Shown: positions 23,182 through 33,952 of the stretch, in pieces
How the letters are laid out: every line of letters begins with the position of its first letter
Position numbering within the stretch: position 1 is the stretch's first letter
Assembly (NCBI GenBank): GCA_024291935.2
Contig: CM044320.1
Coordinates: forward strand, 51,526,001 to 51,590,000
Direction of reading: 5' to 3'
DNA: 64,000 nt
Source of the DNA: Okapia johnstoni
Taxonomy: Eukaryota > Chordata > Mammalia > Artiodactyla > Giraffidae
Notes under the pieces: model-generated
What the model was told of the DNA's origin: nothing
The model's input: only the letters and a program-made list of their open reading frames with translations
The model's database searches: none
Made by a program: the position numbers and the translations under genes

Positions 23182-23244
23182 CACCACTCTTGGTTCTCTG
23201 CCCAGAGAACATGGGCTTCTTTTGGAGCTTCCTGTTTCTGATTC
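23182..23244 (+). repeat. 63-bp dispersed duplicate, left copy
   Basis: The first 40 or so bases, from 'caccactcttggttctctg' through 'atgggcttctttt', recur exactly at 26364-26428, 3.18 kb away in the same orientation; the rest matches apart from a T-run length difference and a few changes. Weaker similarity extends about 20 bp on each side. The family or cause is unknown. Confidence 0.85.
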
Positions 23245-23280
23245 CATTTTAGGGCTGATCCAGAGCCCAAGTCAACATAG

Positions 23281-24994
23281 TTCAGTTCAGTTCAGTCGCT
23301 CAGTCGTGTCCGACTCTTTGTGACCCCATGAACTGCAGCACACCAGGCCTCCCTGTCCATCACCAACTCCTGGAGTCTACCCAAACCCATGTCCATCGAG
23401 TCAGTGATGCCATCCAGCCGTCTCATCCTCTGTCATCCCCTTCTCCTCCTGCCCCCAATCCTTCCCAGCATCAGGGTCTTTTCCAATGAGTCAACTCTTT
23501 GCATGAGATGGCCAAAGTATTGGAATTTCAGCTTCAACATCAGTCCTTCCAATGAACACCCAGGACTGATCTCCTTTAGGATGGACTGCTTGGATCTCCT
23601 TGCAGGCCAAGGGACTCTCAAGAGTCTTCTCCAACACCACAGTTCAAAAGCATCAATTCTTCGGCACTCAGCTTTCTTCACCATCCAACTCTCACATCCA
23701 TACCTGACTACTGCAAAAATCATAGCCTTGACTAAATGGACCTTTGTTGGCAAAGTAATGTCTCTGCTTTTAAATATGCTATCTAGGTTGGTCATAACCT
23801 TCCTTCCAAGGAGTAAGCGTCTTTTAATTTCATGGCTGAAATCACTGTCAGAAGTGACTTTGGAGCCCAAAAAAATAAAGTCTGACACTGTTTGCACTGT
23901 TTCCCCATCCATTTCCCATGAAGTGATGGGACCAGATGCCATGATCTTAGTTTTCTGAAGGTTGAGCTTTAAGCCAACTTTTTCACTCTCCTCTTTCACT
24001 TTCATCAAGAGGCTCTTTAGTTCTTCTTCACTTTCTGCCATAAGGGTGGTGTCATCCGCATATCTGAGGTTATTGATATTTCTCCCGGCAATCTTGATTC
24101 CAGTTTGTGTTTCTTCCAGCCCAGCGTTTCTCATGATGTACTCTGCATATAAGTTAAATAAGCAGGGTGACAATATACAGCCTTGACGTATTCCTTTTCC
24201 TATTTGGAACCAGTCTGTTGTTCCATGTCCAGTTGTAACTGTTGCTTCCTGACCTGCATACAGGTTTCTCAAGAGACAGGTCAGGTGGTCTGATATTCCC
24301 ATCTCTTTCAGAATTTTCCACAGTTTATTGTGATCCACACAGTCAAAGGCTTTGGCATAGTCAATAAAGCAGAAATAGATGTTTTTCTGGAATTCTCTTG
24401 CTTTTTCGATGATCCATCGGATGTTGGCAATTTGATCTCTGGTTCCTCTGCCTTTTCTAAAACCAGCTTGAACATCTGGAAGTTCACGGTTCATGTATTG
24501 CTGAATCCTGGCTTGGAGAATTTTGAGCATTACTTTACTAGCCTGTGAGATGAGTGCAATTGTGCGGTAGTTTGAGCATTCTTTGGCATTGCCTTTCTTT
24601 GGGATTGGAATGAAAACTGACCTTTTCCAGTCCTGTGGCCACTGCTGAGTTTTCCAAATTTGCTGGCATATTGAGTGCAGCACTTTCACAGCATCATCTT
24701 TCAGGATTTGAAATAGCTCAACTGGAATTCCATCACCTCCACTAGCTTTGTTCGTAGTGATGCTTTCTAAGGCCCACTTGACTTCACATTCCAGGATGTC
24801 TGGCTCTAGGTGAGTGATCACACTATTGTGATTATCTGGGTCGTGAAGATCTTTTTTGTACAGTTCTTCTGTGTATTCTTGCCACCTCTTCTTAATATCT
24901 TCTGCTTCTATTTGGTCCATACCATTTCTGTCCTTTATCCAGCCTACCTTTGCATGAAATATTCCCTTGGTATCTCTAATTTTCTTGAAGAGAT
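23281..24994 (-). mobile_element. BovB LINE, 3' arm of a 5'-inverted insertion
   Basis: Minus-strand BovB from its ttcag-repeat 3' end through the reverse transcriptase. At 24994 it meets, head to head, the plus-strand 5' arm (24995-25714). The flanks 'aagtcaacata' (ending 23279) and 'aagtcaatata' (ending 25723) form an 11-bp target duplication around the whole composite, so both arms came from one insertion. RTE-clade elements encode an AP-like endonuclease and a reverse transcriptase and copy RNA at a nicked target. Compared with the collinear copy at 39.3 kb, about 24 bases (39761-39784) are missing at the inversion junction. Confidence 0.95.
23433..24994 (-). pseudogene. BovB reverse transcriptase remnant, long open frame
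   Basis: About 520 codons of BovB RT read without a break. In order: FKKIRDTKG at the arm start, GGDGIPVELFQIL, WKRSVFIPIPKKGN, AGFRKGRGTRDQI, FIDYAKAFDCVDHNK with the catalytic aspartates, GIRQGCILSP, and the intact YADD box (NNLRYADDTTLMA) followed by the thumb and C-terminal region. The frame ends at GGRRRRG because a CGA arginine codon has become TGA (CpG decay); downstream codons still read well. The first 12 residues of the formal frame (24994-25025) are antisense to the other arm, not native. The N-terminal endonuclease is missing from this strand, so no functional protein is expected. Confidence 0.93.
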
Positions 24995-25714
24995 AACTAA
25001 CACCCAAAAAAGATGTCCTTTTCATTATAGGGGATTGGAATGCAAAAGTAGGAAGTCAGGAAACACCTGGCGTAACAGGCAAATTTGGCCTTGGAGTACA
25101 GAATGAAGCAGGGCAAAGGCTAATAGAGTTTTGCCAAGAGAACGCACTGGTCATAGCAAACACCCTCTTCCAACAACACAAGAGAAGACTCTACACATGG
25201 ACATCACCAGATGGTCAACACCAAAATCAGATTGATTATATTCTTTGCAGCCAAAGATGGAAAAGCTCTGTACAGTCAGCAAAAACAAGACCGGGAGTGG
25301 ACTGTGGCTCAGATCATGAACTGCTTATTGCCAAATTCAGACTTAAGTTGAAGAAAGTAGGGAAAACCACTAGACCATTCAGGTATGACCTAAATCAAAT
25401 CCTTTATGATTATACAGTGGAAGTGACAAATAGATTTAAGGGACTAGATCTGATAGACAGAGTGCCTGATGAACTATGGACAGAGGTTCATGACACTGTA
25501 CAGGAGTCAGGGATCAAGACCATCCACATGGAAAAGAAATGCAAAAAAGCAAAATGGCTGTCTGAGGAGACCTTACAAATAGCTGTCAAAAGAAGAGAAG
25601 TGAAAAGCAAAGGAGAAAAGCAAAGATATTCCCATCTGAATGCAGAGTTCCAAAGAATAGCAAGGAGAGATGAGAAAGCCTTCCTCAGCAATCAGTGCAA
25701 AGAAATAGAGGAAA
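24995..25714 (+). mobile_element. BovB LINE, inverted 5' arm
   Basis: Plus-strand BovB sequence that belongs upstream of the minus-strand arm. It begins inside the endonuclease domain (encoding LTPKKD, GDWNAKVGSQ), passes the SDH motif typical of the end of AP-like endonucleases (SDHELLIAKF near 25310) and ends at CKEIEE. The frame is open from about 24998 to 25728, the last codons being flanking DNA. The opposite orientation within one target duplication fits twin priming. Confidence 0.94.
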
Positions 25715-25723
25715 GTCAATATA

Positions 25724-26363
25724 TATGAGAGGCAAAAACAAACTGTGACAACACTGTTGGGTTGCTTTGGGGTCCTGAACTTCTTACTCAGTCCTCATGC
25801 TCTTAGATACTTTTCAGAGTCTTCTGGTAGTTGCTTTATATACTTTTCCCAGACTTTTCAGTTGTAATAAGTAGGAGAGATAGTGTGGGGTGTGCTTACT
25901 CCATCTGAATTTGAATTGAACCTCGTGGTTTCCTTTTAAACATATGGAATGACAAGGATACACTTCAATTCTGCTTACATCCTATTGATCAGAAATTAAT
26001 TAATACCAGGGTCACACCTAGCTGCAAGGGAGGCAGGAAAAATGCATCCTGCCACTTAAGGTAATGGGAAAGCTAGAATATTTTTTAATAGGAAGAAAGG
26101 AAGAGCAGATTTTGGATCATCATCTGCCACAGGGATGATGGCAAAGAATACATTCAATATGGCTTGAAAGAATAAGATGGCTAATAAGATCTCATGCCAT
26201 GTGTTTATGCGTATGAAACAGTATGAAGCTTTATCTCCAGGCAGCTCCCCTGGGGGGAGCTTCCAGGAAGCCATTTGGAGAACTTCATTGTGCTCACTGT
26301 ACTACTAGGTGGTGTTGGTGGGGAATTGCTGGTGCTCGACTCATACCTGAGGATTTTTATAAT
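25724..26363. other. unassigned stretch
   Basis: Flank of the BovB insertion. No gene or named repeat is seen. Confidence 0.45.
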
Positions 26364-26428
26364 CACCACTCTTGGTTCTCTGCCCAGAGAACATGGGCTT
26401 CTTTTTTGGAGCTTCCTTTTTGTGATTC
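26364..26428 (+). repeat. 63-bp dispersed duplicate, right copy
   Basis: Direct repeat of 23182-23244 with two extra Ts in the 'cttctttt' run and a few substitutions near its right end. Weaker similarity runs on into 'agggtggctacagaac', matching 'agggctgatccagag' beside the left copy. Confidence 0.85.
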
Positions 26429-27463
26429 AGGGTGGCTACAGAACACTAGTTTCTACACCCAAAGTTTGTTGAGGTAAGGAGTGGGCCGTAGGTGGGCCTC
26501 ACAGAAGAGACAAGAGGTAATGTAAAGTTTTCTTGAGTCCTGTTTAATCCATCTACCTGTGTATGAGGAATGTCCCCAGCAATAAGAATGTGGATTCTAG
26601 AGGTTAAGGAAAGGTCTCATGTAATAACCATTGGGACAACAAGTCAAAGTAGAGATACAAGTGGTAGGGCCAAGAGACTTTCAGGAAAATGGTCTTCAGA
26701 GATGGAATTCTCAACCCAAGTGCACAAAAACACCCACAAAAGAAAAAAGCATTAAACACCTACCAAGCCCAGAGAGAGAGCAGGTTATGATTGAAGAGAT
26801 TTCCTTTCATCTTATCCGCTCTCACTGTGTAAAGGTCAGAAATTAGCCGGCAAGTGGAGAAACAGAGAAGCCAACTACCACCCAGCAGTGGTTACAAGCA
26901 CAAGAAGTCACTACCCCTTTCCTGTTGCAGGCTTCCAGCCTGAAGCTGACCCCAGCTGAGGAAGTGGAAAGGACCATGTGTTTGACCAAGTTGATGATTT
27001 TGATTCCTGTCTTGAAGTGGACATTTTCATTACTGAACTGAGTCTATGTTTGTAACTGAAAGTACCTTAGGAATGTCTGTTACTTAAGAGTAAGAAAAAT
27101 ATCATTTTTTTTTTTACCATCACTGATTATATTTTAATGGAAAGGTAGGAGACAATGTTGTATTTTGATAATACCACAGATTATAGCTTGTCAATACAGC
27201 AACTACAAATATGGAGCATTTCAGATGCAAGAGGATAAGATCTCTTATTTTCTCACATAAGAATCTTGAGCATTTGTAGGCACTGCACATTAAAAGCAAT
27301 ACAGAAAGACCCATTTATATCCAAGTGTCATGATAGTGAAAAAAATTTAGAAAAATCATGCTACTATTTTCCCAAATTGAAGGACCATCACAAGGAAGAA
27401 AATTAAGCTTGTTCAGTAGTTAAAATGATAAACTAGGAGAAAGCTTAATAGAGTTGTATATTT
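26429..27463. other. unassigned stretch
   Basis: No gene or named repeat recognised; includes a T-run at about 27106-27116. Confidence 0.5.
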
Positions 27464-27492
27464 ATTTAATAGAAAGATTTTTTTAATAGTCT

Positions 27493-27722
27493 GGGTCCTG
27501 GTGCTAGTGGTAAAGAACCTGCCTGACAGTGCAAGAGGTGTAAGAGGCACAGGTTTGATCCCTGGGTGGGGAAGACCCCCTGGAGAAGGAGATGGCAACC
27601 TACTCCAGTATTCCTGCCTGGAGAATCCCATGGATAGAGGAGCCTGGTGGGCTACAGTTCATAGGGTCGCAAAGAGTCAGATATGACTGAATTGACTTAG
27701 CATTCAGAATTCATTCATTCAT
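27493..27722 (+). mobile_element. Bov-tA SINE between long flanking repeats
   Basis: Head 'ctggtgctagtggtaaag', box-B-like 'ggtttgatccc', BovA body and (ATTC)n-type tail. The flanks 27464-27494 and 27723-27756 are direct repeats ('atttaat'..'gaaag'..'tttaatagtctgg') of about 31 and 34 bp, longer than the usual SINE target duplication. Confidence 0.92.
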
Positions 27723-27767
27723 ATTTAATGGAAAGAAGATTTCTTTAATAGTCTGGAGCCCCTTGGA

Positions 27768-27945
27768 TAAAATGGGCTGCCTTGAAAGATGGTGAACTTT
27801 CCATCATTGGAGATGCTCAAGCTTCAATGCATGATGATGTTGCCAGGTTGCTGGTAGAGGGAATCCAAACACTGAGAGACTGGTTGGAGTTAATGATCTT
27901 TAAAGCCCTTTCCATCTGTGAGATTATGGGATTCTGCAAGTCTCT
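27768..27945 (+). repeat. L3/CR1 LINE fragment
   Basis: The end 'gatctttaaagccctttcc' and 'ctgtgagattatgggattctg' matches the conserved 3' end of CR1/L3 elements (attctatgattct-like). An ancient amniote-age LINE remnant with no usable frame. Confidence 0.65.
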
Positions 27946-28293
27946 GTCCAACTGTGCTTATACTCTTTGGAAACTGTAATATCAAATTTCTAACACTGAG
28001 TTAAATTTAAAAGTACACATATTCTCTAATGTAACAAGTATTCACTCTATCTGATCATTTCTATTTGAATCTCACAGGAAACCAGCCAACTGGAAAGAAG
28101 CTCCAGCAAGTTTTAAAAATTATGAATCCATAACTAAAAATCCTCTGACTAATGATGGTTTAGCTAAGTCCAAATGATAATCAAATTTGTGAGTTGTTCT
28201 ATACCACAAAAAAAGACATGTTCAAAAAAGACTGTCTCTCCTTCTCTTCCATTGCTACTCTCTCTGTCAGTCACCTTCTCTCAGTCATCCACT

Positions 28294-28508
28294 GTGCTTA
28301 GTTGCTCAGTCGTGTCTTGGGGTCGACTGTTTGCGACCCCATGGACTGTAGCCTGTCAGGCTCCTCTGTCCGCGGGGATTCTCCAGGCAAGAATACTGGA
28401 GTGGGTTTCTATGCTGTCCTCCAGGGGATCTTCCTGACCCAGGGACTGAACCTAGATCTCCCACATTGTAAGCAGATTCTTTTACCATCTGAGCCACCAG
28501 GGAAGTCC
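28294..28508 (-). mobile_element. Bov-tA SINE, antisense
   Basis: Minus-strand order 'gcttagttgctcagtcgtg', 'ggcaagaatactggagtggg', 'gaaccta'-type box B, 'gagccaccagggaagtc'. It has a perfect 12-bp target duplication 'cagtcatccact' at 28282-28293 and 28509-28520. About 8 extra bases ('ttggggtc') sit just after 'cagtcgtgtc'. Confidence 0.95.
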
Positions 28509-29118
28509 CAGTCATCCACTAGCCCTTTACAACTCAATCTACAGACAGAAAAGTAAATCTCTGTCCCGTGTCCAGGCCATTGTCAGGATACATTTCTCCA
28601 GGTTACAGTGAAAGAAGCATGGCTGTTCCTGTCTAAAGATGCAGCATGGGTTCCATGTGCTAGCCTGTTTTTCTTAAGAGTTGTTTGTGCCATTGGCTCT
28701 TACATTTTTCTTGGATTCCACAAGAACAGCAATTACATGATGGATGCTCAATACATAGGGAAACAATGATCAAGTCTTGTTTTTAATCTCTCACTTGGGG
28801 GAGTACTGAGAGAAAACCAGGTCGATCTCACAAAGAAAGTCACAAAGCTTTGAAGAGTTCTGGGCATTGCCTTCATCCTCAGCTATTTACTGATCATGTA
28901 TAAAGACAAAGCAAACAAGGTCCCTGCTGTCAGTGTACCAATAATCTGGGATAGATAAAACATGGGGAAATAGACATGGTAAAAGAAAAGGTATGAGTAT
29001 GATAAAGTCACTGATAGAGGATTAGGCTCTCATCTTTGGAGGGACCTTGGAGATTAGTGAGTACATACTCTTCTTTTCATACTTGGGTAAACTGAGAGCT
29101 TCCTAAGTCTCCTGCTGT

Positions 29119-29694
29119 TTGACATTTCCATCTTCTCACTGTGGCACTCTTATGGCAGAAAGTGAAGAGGAACTAAAGAGCCTCTTGATGAAAGTGAAAG
29201 AAGAGAGTGAAAAAGCTGGCTTAAAACTCAACTTTCAAAAAACTAAGATCATGGCATCTGGTCCCATCACTTCATGGCAAATAGATGGGGAAACAATGGA
29301 AACAGTGACAGATTTTATTTTCTTGGGCTCCAAAATCACTGCAGATGGTGACTGCAGCCATGAAATTAAAAGACGCTTGCTCCTTGGAAGAAAAGCTGTG
29401 ACAAACCTAGACAGCGTATTAAAAAGCAGAGACATTACTTTACCGACAAAGGGCTGGCTAGTCAAAGCTATGGTTTTTCCAGTAGTCATGTATAGATGTG
29501 AGAGTTGGACCATAAAGAAAGCTGAGCACCAAAGAATTGATGCTTTTGAAGTGTGGTGTTGGAAAAGACTCTTGAGAGTCCCTTGGACAGCAAGGAGATC
29601 AAACCAGTCAATCCTGAAGGAAATCAGTCCTGAATATTCATTTGAAGGACTGATGCTAAAGCTGAAGCTCCAGTACTTTGGCCACCTGATGTGA
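29119..29694 (+). pseudogene. BovB RT C-terminal remnant
   Basis: 191 codons, of which the first 10 are flanking DNA. It covers the thumb and C-terminal region of BovB RT (FLGSKITADGDCSHEIKRR, RIDAFEVWCWKRLLRV) without the catalytic YADD. It is stopped by a CpG-decay TGA and is not functional. Confidence 0.92.
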
Positions 29695-29912
29695 AGAACT
29701 GACTCTTTAGAAAAGACCCTGATGCTATAAAACATTGAAGGCAGGAGGAGAAGGGGACAACATAGGATGAGATGGTTGGATGGCATCACTGACTTGATGG
29801 ACATGAGTTTGAGCAGCTCTGGGAGTTGGTAATAGACAGGGAAGTCTGGTGTGCTGCAGTCCACAGGGTTGCAAAGAGTCAGGCACGACTAAGTGACTGA
29901 ACTGAACTGATC
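29146..29912 (+). mobile_element. BovB LINE 3' part, 5'-truncated
   Basis: Begins just after the YADD box (encoding LMAESEEELKSLL) and runs to the terminal 'ctgaactgaactga'. The frame is open to 29694, ending at GHLM where the CGA codon of the usual 'atgcgaagaac' has become TGA. The target duplication is unclear. It is the same region as the copies at 9.8, 41 and 60.5 kb. Confidence 0.94.
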
Positions 29913-31059
29913 TCATTACTTGAAGCTCCATCCATCAGCATGACTGATACTGTTGATTGTCCTCCTAGCACCCATCGCCTTTTCCTGGCTGACATGATTT
30001 TGTTCTTTGGGTAGCAACCTGTCCAGCCTAAGAGGTGAATCACTGTTTTAAGGCATGATCATTCTTCCTCTATGCCAGTGATTGATGTAGGGATGAAAGT
30101 GTGACACTGGAGTTTAAGGGAAGTCAGCTGAAGGCTTATGGGTAAGTTTTCATTCCTCATTAAAAAAAAAAAGGCAAGTGAAGAGGAAAGTCTCTTTTGC
30201 TTCTTCTCACTTTGCTTCAAGAATATATGTTGATTTCCAAGGATGTGACACGTAGCTGGGACAGACATACTTTTATTATGAAGAGAGACATTGCTACACA
30301 TAGTAGATGACAGATTGGTAGAATCAAAGGAATCCAGGACCAGTCTCTGTCAAGATTTCTTGTTAGATACAATAAATGTCCTTTTGATTTAATTCTATGT
30401 GCTTTTTCCTTTTACTTGCAACCACAAACACTGCTAAATTTCATCTTCTATAACTCTTCCTTCTTTTGCTGTCTTCCCTCCTAACTCACTTTACTGGAAC
30501 CTCCGGAGCCTGGGTTCTGTTGTGAAATAATTCTGAGGCTATCACACAACTCTCTTGTCTCTGCCTAACCTGAACCCTGGCTCTCCTCAGAGGACACTGA
30601 ATCTGTTGCAGTCCTTTCAGAGAGTCATGTCATTCTCCTCTTTCCAAATGTCACAGGGAACAGAGGTAAGGATGACATATCTGGGAGGCCCCTTGCCTTG
30701 GCAGATCATTACACTTCTACTATAATGAGGAAAAAGGCTCCTCCTTTGAGGAGGCAGGAGGAAACAGATTATGACTACACCTGATTATATTTAATAATAA
30801 CTACCATCTGGTTAAGACATCTTCTACCCCTGCATGTTGTTTCCATGTACTACACCCTGCTGCCACCATCCAGAAACTCCTTCATATTTCTTTTCTGAAG
30901 ACTTTGACAACAGGTTCATAGATTTCCTTTTTGTTCCAAATACTGGCCTCATTGTGGTGATTTCAGCATTTGTGTAGACATCACCTACAGTACTTGAATT
31001 TCAGACTGGTGTTCAGCCTCTCAGAAATTTTTCTTTCATTATGGGTGAAACTGATTTAG
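29913..31059. other. unassigned stretch
   Basis: No gene or named repeat recognised. Short opposing open frames only. Confidence 0.5.
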
Positions 31060-31735
31060 TGATTCTAAAATGTGTTAGCAAATCTTTGACACCCCTTCTG
31101 TCAAGGGGTGGGGTCTATGTTCCCTCTCTTTGAATTGAACTGGCTCAAGGACTTCCTTGTTGTTTAGCTGCTAAGTTGTGTCTGACTCTGTGACCCTATG
31201 GACTGTAGCCCACCAGACTCCTCCAATCATGGGATTTCCCAGGAAAGAATACTGGAGTGGGTTGCCATTTCCTTCTACAGGGGATCTTCCTGACCCAGGG
31301 GTCGAGCCCACATCTCCTGCATCTGAAGACCATGCAGCTTCTTCCTGGTTCTCTTGGGATTTTCATTCTAGGAAGGCTAGTCTGCATGTAGGCATCCAGT
31401 TACACTAAACCATGTTGAAGAGGCCTTGAATAGGTGCTCCAGCCAATACGCCCAGCTAAAGGCCCAGCTGACAGCATCAGTGGACAGTCTTGCTAGTAAG
31501 CCATCTTGGACAGATAGTTGCACTTTCAAATGATTCCATCTCCAGCTATTGAGTCACCACATTGTCTTTGAGTCTTTCCAAGTAAAGTCTTAAATGTCAT
31601 GGAGCAGAGAGCAGAGAGCAGACAAGGCCCATGTGCCTTGTCTGAATTTCAGACATAGAAATGTGAGTATAATAAAATGTTATTTTAAGCTGGTAAGTTT
31701 GGGGATAATTTGTTATACAACAATAGCAAACAGAA
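31060..31735 (+). mobile_element. MaLR LTR, MLT1-type, interrupted by SINE
   Basis: Left part has 'ctttgacaccccttctgtca', 'ggggtggggtctatgttcc'; right part has 'taggtgctccagccaatac', 'taaaatgttattttaagctg' and 'gataatttgttatacaacaatag'. These are MLT1J/K-like features. A Bov-tA splits it at 31156-31325. The exact subgroup is not decided. Confidence 0.6.
31156..31325 (-). mobile_element. Bov-tA SINE, antisense, 5'-truncated
   Basis: 'tagctgctaagttgtgtctg', 'aaagaatactggagtgggtt', 'gatcttcctgacccaggggt' and then a stop at 'cacatctcctgcat'. The tRNA-like head is missing. Confidence 0.88.
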
Positions 31736-31877
31736 TCCCTGCCATTGGGTTTCAGGGGAATTACAGCACTCATAAACTCAAGACACGACCTTCCAAAGCA
31801 GGGAGTCAGGACAGAACAGACTGGGATAGTACCTGATTACACCCAGTGATAACTTCTGGATTTTAAACACTACCTTT

Positions 31878-32032
31878 GTTTGTGGGTTTGATCCCTGGGT
31901 TGGAAAGATCCCTGGATAAGGGAATGGCTACCCACTCCAGTATTCTTGCCTGGAGAATCCCATGGACAGAGGAGCCTTGTAGACTACAGTCCATGGAGTC
32001 GCAAAGAGTCAGACATGACTGAGTGACTAAAC
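31878..32032 (+). mobile_element. Bov-tA SINE, 5'-truncated
   Basis: Starts at box B ('gggtttgatccctgggttgg') and continues through 'tattcttgcctggagaatcc' to 'catgactgagtgactaaac' and a short cagcaacag tail. Confidence 0.9.
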
Positions 32033-32089
32033 AGCAACAGCAGTTGTGCCTGACATTGTGCTTAGGTTATGAATGTGATTTTGATATCA

Positions 32090-32265
32090 AATAAATATGG
32101 CTTCAAACTCCTGCTTTGCTATTTATCAGTTGTGTGATTCTGAACAAAAAGACATTTCTAAATATCTTTTTCTTCATCTGTAAAATGGGAAAAGTAACAA
32201 CCATCTCATAGGATAGTTTTTAAAACTAAATAAGAAAATTTATAAAGCCATTGACAATAATGGTA
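32090..32265 (+). repeat. MIR SINE, sense
   Basis: 'ggcttcaaactcctgctttg', 'tttatcagttgtgtgattc', 'tcttcatctgtaaaatggg' and 'ccatctcataggatagttt' follow MIR closely. Confidence 0.82.
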
Positions 32266-33639
32266 GTTGTTTGATAACTACACAAGAATAATCTGATTTA
32301 TAAAGGCCAGAGTTGAGAGTGGAAGGACAGTGTGAAGCTATAGAATCTTGAGTGTTGGGCAAAGAAATTTGCAATTTGAGGGAACTCCAAGTTTTTTAAT
32401 TTTAAATGAAGTTTTTTTAAATCAATTTAATCATTTAATTATGTGCGAGAGAGTGGCTTTAGTCCTCAATATTATATTTGAGACTCAGTTTAATATTTAT
32501 CAATTTATTTTAAAGTATTTAGTTAAATATTTCAAATATAAGGCAAAGTGAGGGGGAAAAAGTATATTATTTGCCGAGGACCTTCCTTTCACTTGGATGC
32601 TAATATTTACATATTAGCCTTTGTATTTTAGAAGATGAAGTTGGTAGGGTGGTGCAGAATGAATGGAAAGGTGGAACCTCGGAGCTAGTTGGGGTCTTTC
32701 AATTCTAGCATTACTGGTGGGTATGTGGTTGTGATTCAAGGATGGGTGGGAGGCTGGATAGAAGGTTTGCTGTGAGAGACACCAGCAAGGACAACTTGTC
32801 AGGCCTTGATTTTCCAGGGGACCTGTGGTCAAATTCCCCTCCCCAGCCTCCAAAACCATATAATTAATCATTTTTTTCCTTTTGCTTGGGAAAAAAAAAT
32901 AACAAAGTGTAACTACTAAACAGGTTACACTAAGATGTGTGAGCAATTTTGTCAGAAATATCAATTCTACATATTGCAGCAAAGGAAACATGGAATGTTT
33001 GCCAAGTTCTTGTGAGAAATCTCTGTCTAAAAACTGTGCCAGCTTGCTATATATAGAGTCGTTACCAAGAACAGAGCCAATTGGCCTGTTCATCCTACCT
33101 CAGAGGAGACAACGGGGGTTATGCCGCATCTTACCCCACCAATGGCTTCCACCCCCAGGGACTAGGGATGGGGCTAGGGCACCTTTCTTCCCTGGAACCA
33201 CAGTCTTTCAGTGTCTGTAACTGCCCCTCCCCACACAGAGAGGCAGGCAGTGTCCATATGTCCTCCTGCACTTGAGAAAGAAGGAATCTCACCTGCGGAT
33301 GCCTGGAACAAAGCTGGGTGCTATTTGCATAACACTTAATCTTTTTCCAAGTGAAGGATCTGAACAGGGCAGGAGAGATACTCAGTGAGTGTTTTCAGAG
33401 TGTCCTGAGACCTCTGTTTCACTGTTTGTTTTTTTTTAAAGAAAAAAGTTAGGTCTATTTCCAAGGAGTGAATCACTTTTAATATTGGAAAATACCTAAA
33501 AATGTAATTGAATGTAAAAGAATCAAAATAGTTCAACACAGGAAGGCTGTAGCATGAAGAGGGATTGGCCCAGGGGAAAGAGACATGTGGTTCTGGATAC
33601 CATGAGGACAAGCATGCAGATTGTTGTTTGGGAAGGTAA
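32266..33639. other. unassigned stretch
   Basis: About 1.4 kb without a named repeat. Minus-strand 32614-33093 (159 codons) overlaps plus-strand 32939-33220; neither shows a domain. GC rises near 33100-33260. Confidence 0.45.
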
Positions 33640-33653
33640 TTTGTGTCCCTATG

Positions 33654-33893
33654 TGTACAGGCATGCTCAGTTGCTCAGTCGTGTCTGACTCTGCGACCCA
33701 GTGAACTGTTGCTCTCTAGGCTCCTCTGTCCATGGGATTCTCTAGGCAAGAATACTGGAGTGGGTTGCCATGCCCCCTTCCAGGGGATCTTCCCGACCTA
33801 GAGGGATGGAACCACCTAGAGGGATGGAACTGGCATCTCCTGTGTCTCCTGCATCAACAAGCAGATTCTTTACCACTGAGCCACCTGGGAAGC
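33654..33893 (-). mobile_element. Bov-tA SINE, antisense, with internal 18-bp duplication
   Basis: Minus-strand Bov-tA with a perfect 14-bp target duplication 'tttgtgtccctatg' at 33640-33653 and 33894-33907. An 18-bp unit 'acctagagggatggaacc' is repeated in tandem at 33796-33813 and 33814-33831 with one mismatch, near the box B region. Confidence 0.95.
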
Positions 33894-33952
33894 TTTGTGT
33901 CCCTATGCAAGTATACAAAAGCCTTCTTGTAGAAGAAAGTGCCAGAATACTG

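Noticed and set aside
23389..23958. 189-codon plus-strand frame, and similar ones at 29235-29864 (-) and 60287-60826 (+)
   Set aside because: These are antisense shadows of BovB RT; they recur because the BovB sequence is shared.
23433..25025. 530-codon open frame as a host gene
   Set aside because: It is BovB reverse transcriptase sequence with flanking ttcag repeats and a target duplication; its first 12 residues are antisense to the other arm.
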